The notes below the pieces were generated by a model that was not told the origin of the DNA, did no database searches, and worked only from the letters and a program-made list of their open reading frames with translations. A stretch of DNA of 53,134 nt, taken from Chloroflexi bacterium TSY (GTDB lineage Bacteria > Chloroflexota > Anaerolineae > Caldilineales > Caldilineaceae). The stretch's first letter is position 1, and every line of letters starts with the position of its first letter. Where the stretch lies: assembly GCA_019217005.1 (NCBI GenBank), contig JAHBNG010000104.1, positions 1 to 53,134 on the forward strand. Direction: 5' to 3'. Positions 34,615-43,019 of this stretch are shown here, one piece after another. A program made the position numbers and the translations under genes.

Positions 34615-34905
34615 ATGATCGAAATTCGTTAGACAGAAGTCTATGCAAAGTGGTTTTCCAAATTACGAGACCGCCAAGCCCGCGCCCGAATTGATGTGCG
34701 CATCCGTCGGTTATCGTTGGAAAATCCTGGTGACGTTAGACCGATAGGTGAGGGTGTCTCTGAGTTGCGTATCGACTATGGCCCTGGTTATCGAGTTTAC
34801 TTTGTTCAGTGGGGATCAACAGTAGCGATCTTGCTGGCAGGCGGTGATAAACGCACACAAAATCGGGATATACAGACCGCTCTGGAATTGGCACGCAATT
34901 TGTAG
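34615..34905 (+). pseudogene. HigB/RelE-like toxin with amber codon 6
   Basis: The frame reads M-I-E-I-R-stop-T-E-V-Y-A-K-W-F. The TAG at 34630-34632 replaces an expected Gln. The remaining ~90 residues (R-I-R-R-L-S, G-V-S-E-L-R-I-D-Y-G-P-G-Y-R-V-Y and L-L-A-G-G-D-K) are a typical phage-derived Gp49/HigB-type mRNA interferase. The antitoxin gene follows at 22 bp. The toxin is probably inactive unless the amber codon is suppressed. Confidence 0.7.
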
Positions 34906-34926
34906 GTGGTGAATGTGGAGAAAAAA

Positions 34927-35214
34927 ATGATTGAAACTAGTCCTTGGGATGTGGTTGAGCATCTCGAAACTGAGGAAGATATGGCCGCATATCTTGACGC
35001 GGCACTGAAAGATGGCGACATTGCTGTGATAGTGGCGGCACTGGGTGACATCGCTCGTGCAAAAGGAATGGCGCAGATTGCTCGTGAAGCTGGCCTGGGG
35101 CGCGAAAGTCTGTATAAGGCACTATCGCCGACTGGCAATCCAGAATTCGCCACTGTACTCAAAGTGATGCGGGCACTTGGCTTGCAGTTTCATGTTCAAG
35201 CTGCAAGCGCATGA
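34927..35214 (+). CDS. HigA-like antitoxin (addiction-module antidote)
   Basis: 95 residues with the N-terminal S-P-W-D-V-V-E-H-L and E-D-M-A-A-Y-L-D-A-A segments. The HTH reads I-A-R-E-A-G-L-G-R-E-S-L-Y-K-A-L, typical of antitoxins paired with Gp49/HigB toxins. GGAG at 34917-34920 supports the ATG at 34927. The antitoxin is intact while its toxin is broken, the viable order of decay. Confidence 0.8.
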   Translation: MIETSPWDVVEHLETEEDMAAYLDAALKDGDIAVIVAALGDIARAKGMAQIAREAGLGRESLYKALSPTGNPEFATVLKVMRALGLQFHVQAASA

Positions 35215-35323
35215 AGCTATGCAATGAACTCGAGTTCGCGAGCCTGGGCAGTAGCTTGCGTCCTGCTGAAGACTTATAGTTTGCCGAAACTATTGCTGAG
35301 GTGTTTCTGACTGTCCCGACGGT

Positions 35324-35329
35324 TATAAT
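35324..35329 (+). promoter_or_regulatory. Candidate -10 of LAL regulator 3
   Basis: A TATAAT lies about 60 bp before the ATG at 35390; no convincing -35 is seen. Unlike LAL1 and LAL2, this gene would have a leader of about 50 nt. Confidence 0.35.
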
Positions 35330-35389
35330 GAGTTCGTTAAAGGACGCGCGGTCAGGAAGACGCATTATTGTTGATCATAGGAATCCAGA

Positions 35390-38152
35390 ATGCCCAACCC
35401 GATTCTGCAAACCAAACTCTACGCGCCTCCGCCCCGCCCCGATCTTATACAGCGCCCCCGCTTGATTGATACGCTCAACCAGGGACTACACCGCAAACTG
35501 ACGCTGATTTCGGCTGCCGCTGGTTTTGGAAAGACAACGCTCACCAGCGAATGGGTCGCTGCGTGCGGGAGACCAACTGCCTGGCTATCGCTGGATGAAG
35601 GGGATAACGATCTGATCCGTTTTCTGACTTATTTCGTTGCAGCAATGCAGACCATTCTGCCCAAATTGGGAGAACGGGTGTTGACACAGCTCCAATCTCC
35701 ACAACCGCCAGGAACCGACGCACTGTTGACGCTCTTGCTCAATGAAATCGCTACAGTCCAAGATAAGTTATTCCTGGTTTTGGATGACTACCACGTGCTT
35801 GAATCCCCAGCGATTGACGAAGCGCTCATCTTTCTGCTTGACCATCTTCCATCCCAAATGCACTTGGTGATTACCACGCGTGAGGATCCCAATCTGCCCT
35901 TGGCTCGCTACCGCGTCCGGGGTCAATTGACCGAAGTGAGGGCTGCTGATTTGCGCTTTACCCCAGCCGAATCCGCTGAATTTCTGAACCAAGTAATGGG
36001 TCTAAATCTCTCAGCAGAAGAGATTACTGCCCTGGAAACCCGCACCGAAGGTTGGATCGCCGGTCTGCAAATGGCGGCGCTTGCATTACAAGGGATGCTG
36101 TCTGGGCAAGGGTCGCAGAACGCGCACGAATTTCTCACTGCCTTCGCTGGCGACGATCGCTATATTGTAGACTATCTGGTGGCGGAAGTACTCCAGCAAC
36201 AGCCAGAGCAGGTGCGCAACTTCTTGCTGCAAACGGCCATTCTGGAGCGCATGTGCGGTCCATTGTGCGATGCTGTCACCGATCAGGCGGATGGCGACGC
36301 GATGTTGACCACCTTGGAGCAGAGCAATCTATTCGTCATTCCCCTCGATAACAAGCGCGAATGGTATCGCTATCACCACCTCTTTGCGGATGTGCTGCAA
36401 CTGTGCGCGCGGACGGAGCAACCGCAGGACCTACCAATCCTCCATCGCCGCGCCAGTCTCTGGTATGCAGAGAATGATTTGCCATCCGCGGCGATTCATC
36501 ATGCATTGGTTGCGGAAGATTTTGAACGCGCGGCCGACCTGATCGAGTTGGCCCGCCCCGCTATCGAACGGGGACGCCGCGATGTTACGTTCCGCGGTTG
36601 GGTCGAGGCACTGCCCGACGAATTGGTCCGGGCGCGACCTGTGCTCAACGTGGGCTATGCGTTGGCATTGCAGGATGCCGGTGAACTGGAAGAAGCCGAG
36701 GCTCGATTGACGGAGGTTGAACAGTGGTTGGAGGCAGGGGCCAACGTGGATCAAGAGGTTCCCAACTTGGTCGTCGTTGACGACGGGCAGTTCAAGTCTC
36801 TCCCTGCGTCCATCGCCATTGCTCGCGTCGTACATACGCTGGCTAGTGGCGATATTTCCGGCACCGCAAAGTATGCGCAAGTGGCACTCGACCACATTCC
36901 GGAGGAAGACCATCATCGGCGCGGGCAGATTATCGGGCTGCTAGGACTGGCCTACTGGGCCAGCGGTGAAGTGGAAGCCGCGCAGCGAGCCATCACAGAA
37001 GCGGGGGTGCTCACGCAGAAAGCAGGCACGATCCTCGACACGATTCCCGGTACATTTGTTGTGGCAGATATTCAGGTGATACGTGGTCAATTGCGGGAAG
37101 CAGGCGCGACATACGAGCAGACATTGCAGCTTGCAGCTGAACACGATGCGCCTACGCATCTGGGTATTGAAAAGATCTATGCTGGCTTGAGCGAACTCTA
37201 CTGTGAACGAGGCGATCTGGATGAAGCGGCCCAAGCCTTGGCAACGAGTAAAACGTTGGGTGAGCGTTTTGGGGATCACGTTTGGCACCATCGCTGGCGC
37301 GTTGCGCAGGCTCGATTAAACGCGACACAGGGAGATTGGGATAGTGCGCTCGAACAACTGCATAAAGCAGAACACTTGTATATCCTCAACCCATTATCCC
37401 ACGTGCGTCCCATCGCCGCGTTGAAGACGCAGATATGGGTGAAGCAGGGACGGTTGACCTCGGCAGAGGCTTGGGTACGCGACCGCAGCTTGTCTACTGA
37501 TGACGAGCTCAGCTACGCGCGCGAGTTCGAGCATATCACCCTGGCGCGGCTTGTCATTGCGCAGCATCAGCACAACCGAGACAAAAACGCTACGCGGAGC
37601 GGCACGATTCAAGAGGCCACCGAATTGCTCGTTCGCCTTTTGAAAGCGGCAGAAGCTGGCGGACGATTCGGCAGTGTGATCGAAATCCTTGTCTTATTGA
37701 CTCTCGCTCACGCCGCACAAAACGACGTCGCGCCTGCGCTTGACGCGCTGGAACGCGCCCTGACGCTAGCCGAGCCAGAGGGCTACATACGCGTCTTTGT
37801 GAATGAAGGTTCGCCCATGGCACAACTGCTACGCACAGCCGCCGACCGTGGAATCATGCCCGCGTATACAGATAAGCTGCTGGCTGCATTCAAAGCCGAA
37901 TCTCAGCCCAACGTAGACACAGTCCCTCTCCCCAATTCTCCAGAACCCCAACCCCTCATCGAGCCACTCAGCCAACGCGAGCTTGACGTCCTCCGCCTCC
38001 TCCAAACCGAGCTTACTGGCCCAGAGATCGCGGATGAACTCGTGGTCGCCCTAAGCACTGTCCGTACCCACACCAAGAACATCTACGGCAAACTCAACGT
38101 CAACAATCGTCGGGCTGCCGTTAAACGGGCAGAAGAGTTGGATCTGATTTAG
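35390..38152 (+). CDS. LAL regulator 3: ATP-dependent LuxR-family (MalT-like) activator
   Basis: 920 residues. The N-terminus L-Q-T-K-L-Y-A-P-P-P-R-P leads to Walker A A-A-A-G-F-G-K-T-T (about 42-50) and Walker B L-V-L-D-D-Y-H. W-Y-R-Y-H-H-L-F is present, followed by a TPR-like solenoid. The C-terminal LuxR HTH has P-L-S-Q-R-E-L-D-V-L and L-S-T-V-R-T-H-T-K-N. It is closer to LAL regulator 4 at its N-terminus than to LAL1/2. The GC-richer sequence differs from LAL1/2. Promoter E lies just downstream. The inducer is unknown. Confidence 0.92.
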   Translation: MPNPILQTKLYAPPPRPDLIQRPRLIDTLNQGLHRKLTLISAAAGFGKTTLTSEWVAACGRPTAWLSLDEGDNDLIRFLTYFVAAMQTILPKLGERVLTQLQSPQPPGTDALLTLLLNEIATVQDKLFLVLDDYHVLESPAIDEALIFLLDHLPSQMHLVITTREDPNLPLARYRVRGQLTEVRAADLRFTPAESAEFLNQVMGLNLSAEEITALETRTEGWIAGLQMAALALQGMLSGQGSQNAHEFLTAFAGDDRYIVDYLVAEVLQQQPEQVRNFLLQTAILERMCGPLCDAVTDQADGDAMLTTLEQSNLFVIPLDNKREWYRYHHLFADVLQLCARTEQPQDLPILHRRASLWYAENDLPSAAIHHALVAEDFERAADLIELARPAIERGRRDVTFRGWVEALPDELVRARPVLNVGYALALQDAGELEEAEARLTEVEQWLEAGANVDQEVPNLVVVDDGQFKSLPASIAIARVVHTLASGDISGTAKYAQVALDHIPEEDHHRRGQIIGLLGLAYWASGEVEAAQRAITEAGVLTQKAGTILDTIPGTFVVADIQVIRGQLREAGATYEQTLQLAAEHDAPTHLGIEKIYAGLSELYCERGDLDEAAQALATSKTLGERFGDHVWHHRWRVAQARLNATQGDWDSALEQLHKAEHLYILNPLSHVRPIAALKTQIWVKQGRLTSAEAWVRDRSLSTDDELSYAREFEHITLARLVIAQHQHNRDKNATRSGTIQEATELLVRLLKAAEAGGRFGSVIEILVLLTLAHAAQNDVAPALDALERALTLAEPEGYIRVFVNEGSPMAQLLRTAADRGIMPAYTDKLLAAFKAESQPNVDTVPLPNSPEPQPLIEPLSQRELDVLRLLQTELTGPEIADELVVALSTVRTHTKNIYGKLNVNNRRAAVKRAEELDLI

Positions 38153-38204
38153 CGGCATTTGAAACCGGCATTCTCTTCACCTATCCCCATCATCCCATCC
38201 TGCC

Positions 38205-38275
38205 ATCTCCCCACATAAATCCCCACCTATCTCCCCACTTGTGGGGATTCCAGCCCACCACAACATTTGTATACT
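38205..38275 (+). promoter_or_regulatory. MalT-box-type promoter E
   Basis: ATCTCCCCAC at 38205-38214, ATCCCCACC at 38219-38227 and ATCTCCCCAC at 38229-38238. The last forms the dyad CCCCACTTGTGGGG (38233-38246), and TATACT is at 38270-38275. GGGGA (38243-38247) to -10 spacing is 22 bp. It lies between LAL3 and the DUF2306 gene. Confidence 0.6.
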
Positions 38276-38303
38276 TTGATCGAAGCCAAGAACGAAGTAG
38301 AGC

Positions 38304-38438
38304 TTGATTATCCATAGTGCTTTATATGGCCTACTTAGAAAAGTGCGTGATTTAGGCATGCCCTTGATTTCGGTTAATCGCCTTGAGCTCGGTCAGACAG
38401 ATGTAGCAGACCTCAATCAGAGAATTAGCGAGGAATAA
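38304..38438 (+). CDS. 44-residue ORF, possible gene remnant or leader peptide
   Basis: Starts with TTG and reads I-I-H-S-A-L-Y-G-L-L-R-K-V-R-D-L-G-M-P-L, a protein-like amphipathic helix plus strand. It ends in TAA 3 bp before the next gene. It is the first frame after promoter E. It looks like the C-terminus of a longer protein, but could be translated on its own. No family assigned. Confidence 0.35.
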   Translation: MIIHSALYGLLRKVRDLGMPLISVNRLELGQTDVADLNQRISEE

Positions 38439-38441
38439 ACG

Positions 38442-39239
38442 ATGAATTCGGATATACAAGATATACAAGCAATGTCCAGAAAAGAATATGGGGCCTCAGA
38501 GCTGCGCCAGCCCCCAAAAGTGAAAAAACTAACGTCCAAGAAAAGTTCAGCGTCGGCAAACAGTTTGTCAGCAGAGTGGCTCATCCCTGCAGGCCTGATC
38601 TTCCTAAGCCTCGTTCCCGCGCTGGGAGGTAGCCTACGCTTGGTAGAACTAAGCAGCGGCGCAGAATTCCTACCAGATAGTGACCGTATCGCATCCGCGC
38701 CTGTGCCAGTGGTGATCCACATTATCAGCGTGGTTATCTATTCGATCCTTGGTGCATTCCAGTTCGCGCCAGGCTTTCGTCGCCGCTACCGTCGTTGGCA
38801 TCGAAGTGCAGGTCGCATCTTGATCCCTAGTGGCCTCGTGGCTGCCCTCTCCGGACTATGGATGACCCAATTCTCGCCCTTACCCTGGTATGACATCGGC
38901 CCGCTCTATTGGGTTCGCCTCGTGGTTGGTCTCGGTATGACTGTCTCAATTGTCTTAGGAACACTTGCTATTTGGCGACGGAACTTTGCCCAACATGGTG
39001 CGTGGATGATTCGTGCTTATGCGTTGGGTGTAGGCGCAGGGACACAGGTTTTTGTCCTTCTTCCTTGGGCGTTTTTCCCATCGATTCATAGCGAGCTGAC
39101 GCGAGCCATTCTGATGGCGACAGCCTGGATCATCAACCTTGCCGTAGCCGAGTGGGTCATCCAGAAACGGCGGTCCCGTCGGGCAGACATGGTTTTAAGC
39201 ACACGTCAACGAAATTCATCTGTAACGATTAGGTCCTAA
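38442..39239 (+). CDS. DUF2306 membrane protein
   Basis: 265 residues. After a polar N-terminal 45 residues there are about six membrane helices. The R-R-W-H-R-S-A-G-R-I block after helix 2 and F-A-Q-H-G-A-W-M-I-R-A-Y-A-L block are the two signatures of DUF2306, a family of predicted membrane proteins with conserved histidines. GAGGA just upstream supports the ATG. Probably controlled by promoter E and LAL regulator 3. Function unknown. Confidence 0.8.
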   Translation: MNSDIQDIQAMSRKEYGASELRQPPKVKKLTSKKSSASANSLSAEWLIPAGLIFLSLVPALGGSLRLVELSSGAEFLPDSDRIASAPVPVVIHIISVVIYSILGAFQFAPGFRRRYRRWHRSAGRILIPSGLVAALSGLWMTQFSPLPWYDIGPLYWVRLVVGLGMTVSIVLGTLAIWRRNFAQHGAWMIRAYALGVGAGTQVFVLLPWAFFPSIHSELTRAILMATAWIINLAVAEWVIQKRRSRRADMVLSTRQRNSSVTIRS

Positions 39240-39358
39240 ACAAACATTCGTGTCACCAGCCGCCACTTTTACGCTCTCTGGTCCTTACGTTCGTCAGATG
39301 AAGTGCCGTAATATCTGATCTATCGGAGAAAAGGCGAAATTAAACAAAATATTGTAAT

Positions 39359-40864
39359 CTTTACTTTCTGGTAAAAGAAAAGAGATGAGGTGAGAAATGT
39401 GACAAAAAGCGGTTAGCGTTTCATCCTAAAGGTAGCGAAACCAAAAAGGAGGAAGGAATGCTAACCGCACCAGAAATAACTATAGCAGTACTGATGAATG
39501 TATTGCAAGTAACGCCGGTGGGAACAAACGTAAATGTAATGCGTCTGATGTGGGCGATGATGAATGGGTCGTTTCTGAAAAGTCGAGGAGCAATCCATAG
39601 TGGATTGAGTGAAAGCGGATTTGAAGATGAGGAGATCCGAAGAAGCTGGTGGAGCTTTCGATATGGATCATGGGATATTGCAAGCCTGCTCTCATCGTGG
39701 CAAGAAGAAGTGGAGTGGAAAGGGGAATGGGAGGCAAAAAAGTTAGAAGGATACCGAGTGAAAAGCATAGATATCACAGGGTTCTGGCGACCGAAGCTGC
39801 AAGGGAAAGTGAACCGACTCTATAACTCAACGGCTCGTCGGGCATTGCCCGCGCTCATCTTTGGAGTGATGATAAGCTCGGGGGAGATAGGCGGGAAACG
39901 AGTGCCACTGCTCAAGGCAATCATGAGATGCACGGTTGGAACAAAGGAAAGTGAGTTTCGGAAAAAGCTGCTGAAAGAGACCAAGAAATCACTGGAGTCA
40001 GACGAAGTGGCGGTGGTCGATGCCGGGTTTACAATCAGAGAAATGCTAGAAAGCGACGTCGACCGATTTGTCCTTCGGGAAGCGATTAACTGCACAGCGC
40101 GCCGCAATGAGTTACCCGAACGTAAGGAAAAAGGCAGACCACCCGAATATGGTGATATTGTGCGTCCGCTCTCTCGATGCTATAGGGGAAAGCGACTCGA
40201 GGCCACAACTCCAGACTCGTTTGGTCAATTTGTCTATAGTGGTCGCCTGATTCGCTATCAAGCATGGCACAATCTCGTCCCCAGGACAACCAAGGTGGAT
40301 ACAGCCAACCGCACCTATTCGATTTACGTCTTTCAGGATCCTGCTTATCACACACCTTTGGTTCTGGCGACCGTCATGGCTTTACAAGCTGAAACCATTT
40401 ATCTTTTCTCTCTGGAGCGCTGGCCTGTTGAACATCCCCCCCCTTGGCTTCCAAGCAGATGATTGGCTTACATCGTCAATTTGTTCATGCCGATGAGGCT
40501 TGCTTCCGCTTACCTGAACTGGGGCTGCTGGCTGGCAATCTTCTTTCCCATTTAGCCGCTTCTCTTCCTCCCATACCGACTGGCTACTGGGATCGAGAGC
40601 CTCAAGCCACTCCCGGCAGGCTGCGCCGCGTTCTCTCGAGTGCTCTTTTTCCAACTCCCGACCAACTCGACCCTGACTTTCGGAAAAAGGCCTCGGTTTC
40701 ACACCATTTACCTAAAGGCGTTCTCGCTCATCGCCGCCTCAATGCCGCTGCTTAAACTAGCCGAGCACTATTTTTACATTTTATCCCGTTTTTTCAGGGT
40801 GGATTCTTTTTTCCGCCCCTTTCGGTTTGCCCTTTGTCACTCAAGCCTTTACCAGAAAGTAAAG
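39359..40864 (+). mobile_element. Insertion sequence copy 3
   Basis: 1506 bp with ends CTTTACTTTCTGGTAAAAG and CTTTACCAGAAAGTAAAG, flanked by a perfect 5-bp target duplication GTAAT (39354-39358 and 40865-40869). This copy defines the element boundaries. A C run near 40435-40443 has two extra bases relative to copy 1. The 119 bp between the DUF2306 gene and the IS hold nothing recognisable. Confidence 0.95.
39458..40755 (+). pseudogene. IS transposase, copy 3 (frameshifted)
   Basis: Correct frame from ATG 39458 through both Asp motifs to about 40435, then a +2 insertion in the C run shifts it just after E-R-W-P-V-E-H-P-P. The C-terminal ~100 residues continue in another frame to 40755. The DDE motif itself is read before the shift, so a truncated protein would lack only the C-terminus. 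Confidence 0.8.
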
Positions 40865-40900
40865 GTAATAGCTTTGAAACACAACGACAAAAGGGGAAAA

Positions 40901-41035
40901 ATGAAAATCGATAAACAAGTCATTCCGGTAGACCGGAGAGTACTGCTCGCTGCTTTGTGGATATTCGTGTTGTTTAATCTCTTTTGGGGGGGTTTCCACG
41001 CGTTCATAACGCCCGGATTTTTGCAGGAAATATAG
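40901..41035 (+). pseudogene. Truncated small membrane protein (DUF6326-like start)
   Basis: 44 residues, M-K-I-D-K-Q-V-I-P-V-D-R-R-V-L-L-A-A-L-W-I-F-V followed by one membrane helix, then a stop after F-L-Q-E-I. The pattern resembles the N-terminus of DUF6326 proteins, which normally continue with three more helices. AGGGG precedes the ATG. It lies directly after IS copy 3. Confidence 0.4.
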
Positions 41036-41066
41036 ACCTATATGAGCCAACCATAAGGACAAGATT

Positions 41067-42107
41067 ATGAAAGCGATTATATGTACAAAATACGGGGCAC
41101 CAGAAGTTCTACAGATCCAAGAGATTGCAAAGCCCATACCAAAAGATAATGAAGTGTTGATCAAGGTTTACACAGCAACCGCGACCACCGCAGGTCTCGC
41201 TGGTCGCACGGGCAAACCAGCTTTTGCGCGACTATTTTCGGGGCTGACCAAGCCGAAAAACAATATACTGGGGATCGAGTTAGCTGGTGAAATCGCCGCG
41301 GTTGGCAAAGATGTCACCGTGTTTCAGAAAGGCGATCGCGTATTCGGCATGACGGGTGCAACCACACCTGGAGCCTATGCCGAGTTCAAGTGCATGCCGG
41401 AAGACGGTGCACTGCTCACAATGCCAACCAATATGACGCACGAGGAAGCCGCGGCGGTCGTTGAAGGCGGCTTGACGGCGCTGAACTTTCTATGCAACCA
41501 AGCCAATATTCAGCCGGGACAAAAGGTGTTGATCTACGGCGCGTCCGGGGCTGTGGGGACAGCGTCGATACAGGTGGCCAAACACTTTGGTGCGGAAGTC
41601 ACGGGGGTAAGCAGCACGACGAACGTCGAGATGGTGAAATCGCTGGGGGCGGACGCAGTCATCGACTACACCAAGGAAGACTTCACCCAAAACGGTCAGA
41701 CCTATGACATCATCTTTGACACGGTCGGCAAGCGTTCGTTTGCCCAGTGCAAAGGCTCGCTTACAGCCAACGGTATCTATCTGGATGCGGGGAATCCAGC
41801 AACGATTTTGATCATGCTGTGGACGTCCATGTTCAGCCGCAAAAAGGCCATTATGTCGCCAACGTATGTGCGTTCGGCAAGTGCGCTCAGGCAAGATTTA
41901 CTTGTCCTCAAAGAGCTGATTGAAGCGGGAAAGATACAGGCAGTGATTGATCGGCGTTATCCCTTGGCCCAGACGGCTGAGGCCCACAGGTATGTGGAAA
42001 CAGGACGCAAAAAGGGCAACGTCGTCATCAACGTGTCAGCAGGAGACAGGGCAGAAGAAGAAGCGGATGGGCAATCTGTTATAGATAGGACGTACGCCGC
42101 TGGCTGA
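41067..42107 (+). CDS. MDR-family NAD(P)-dependent oxidoreductase (quinone oxidoreductase-like)
   Basis: 346 residues. GroES-like N-terminal domain with G-I-E-L-A-G-E-I-A-A-V-G and K-G-D-R-V-F-G, then the Rossmann fold with G-A-S-G-A-V-G-T-A-S-I-Q-V-A-K (about 153-167). The catalytic-zinc Cys/His set is absent, so it is a zinc-independent NADPH:quinone or enone reductase type. The last ~20 residues come from the palindromic repeat at 42088 and replace the normal end. AAGGA lies just before the ATG. Confidence 0.85.
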   Translation: MKAIICTKYGAPEVLQIQEIAKPIPKDNEVLIKVYTATATTAGLAGRTGKPAFARLFSGLTKPKNNILGIELAGEIAAVGKDVTVFQKGDRVFGMTGATTPGAYAEFKCMPEDGALLTMPTNMTHEEAAAVVEGGLTALNFLCNQANIQPGQKVLIYGASGAVGTASIQVAKHFGAEVTGVSSTTNVEMVKSLGADAVIDYTKEDFTQNGQTYDIIFDTVGKRSFAQCKGSLTANGIYLDAGNPATILIMLWTSMFSRKKAIMSPTYVRSASALRQDLLVLKELIEAGKIQAVIDRRYPLAQTAEAHRYVETGRKKGNVVINVSAGDRAEEEADGQSVIDRTYAAG

Positions 42108-42153
42108 GTAGCTGGCTTTTTGAGCATATCGAAACCAAGGTGTGCGTACGTCC
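42088..42153. repeat. REP-like palindrome
   Basis: GGACGTACGC (42088-42097) and GCGTACGTCC (42144-42153) are perfect inverted arms; between them are GGCTGAGTAGC and ATCGAAACC words. These match, in inverted form, the CGATACG...CTACTCAACC core of the repeat at 26686-26855. It supplies the 3' end of the oxidoreductase gene. Confidence 0.6.
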
Positions 42154-42178
42154 TGATGGAATTGAATGGAGCAACCAT

Positions 42179-42685
42179 ATGAATGCAATTGAAGTGACCA
42201 ATCTACACAAATCCTATGGTAAGGTCGCTGTTTTGAAGGGTATTAACCTGCAGGTCGCGCGCGGCAGTTTGCTTGCGCTGCTCGGGCCTAATGGTGCAGG
42301 GAAGACGACGACGGTGCGTATTCTGTCGACCCTGCTCCGCTATGATTCGGGTACAGTAAAGGTCTTTGGCCATGACGTGGCGCAGGAAGCAGATGCGGTA
42401 CGTCGGTGCGTGAGCCTGACGGGACAATTTGCCTCGTTGGATGATGAGTTGAACGGGGTCGAAAACCTGATGCTCATTGCGCGGCTGCACGGTTACAGTT
42501 GGGCGGATGCCAGAGGGAAAGCGGCGGACATGCTGGCAACGTTTGAGCTGACGGAAGCAGGCGAACGACAGGTCAAGCACTACTCTGGTGGCATGCGTCG
42601 ACGGCTTGATACTGGGCTTTCGGCCCGAAGCTGGCGTAAGTGGTGTCCTGTTGGCAGTAGGTCTGTTGCTCCTTTACGTGTTTAG
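42179..42685 (+). pseudogene. DrrA-type ABC transporter ATPase, 3' part deleted
   Basis: The N-terminal ~145 residues are a normal daunorubicin-resistance-type ABC ATPase: Walker A G-P-N-G-A-G-K-T-T (about 35-43), Q-loop L-T-G-Q-F, and signature Y-S-G-G-M-R-R-R-L-D. Immediately after the signature, before Walker B, the homology stops and the frame runs into permease DNA out of frame to 42685. A deletion has joined drrA to the 3' half of drrB. The protein cannot hydrolyse ATP. Confidence 0.75.
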
Positions 42686-42998
42686 CTTCTCGTGGATTTG
42701 GACTGCGCTGGGCTTATGGGTGGATGATACGCAAACGTTATCCATGATCAGTGGGTGGACCACATTCCCGTTGACGTTTCTGAGCAACGTCTTTGTCGAC
42801 CCAGCAACCATGCCAGAGTTTCTGCAGGCATTCGTTGGCATGAATCCAGTCACCCTCGTAGCGACGGCAATACGTGGGCTGATGCAAGGGACTGTTGCGA
42901 CGACAGACATTACATATGCCGTGATTGCATGTATGATCCTCATCGCGCTCTTTGGGCCATTGTCTATGTACTTATACAACCACAAGAATGCGGTGTAG
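42588..42998 (+). pseudogene. DrrB-type ABC-2 permease, C-terminal half
   Basis: From about 42610 the frame reads I-L-G-F-R-P-E-A-G-V-S-G-V-L-L-A-V-G, then three to four membrane helices and F-L-S-N-V-F-V-D-P-A-T-M-P, the typical ABC-2 permease end. The upstream half of the gene has been deleted together with the end of drrA, so the exporter is non-functional. Confidence 0.7.
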
Positions 42999-43019
42999 CC
43001 GAAATGAAAGAGGAATCAT

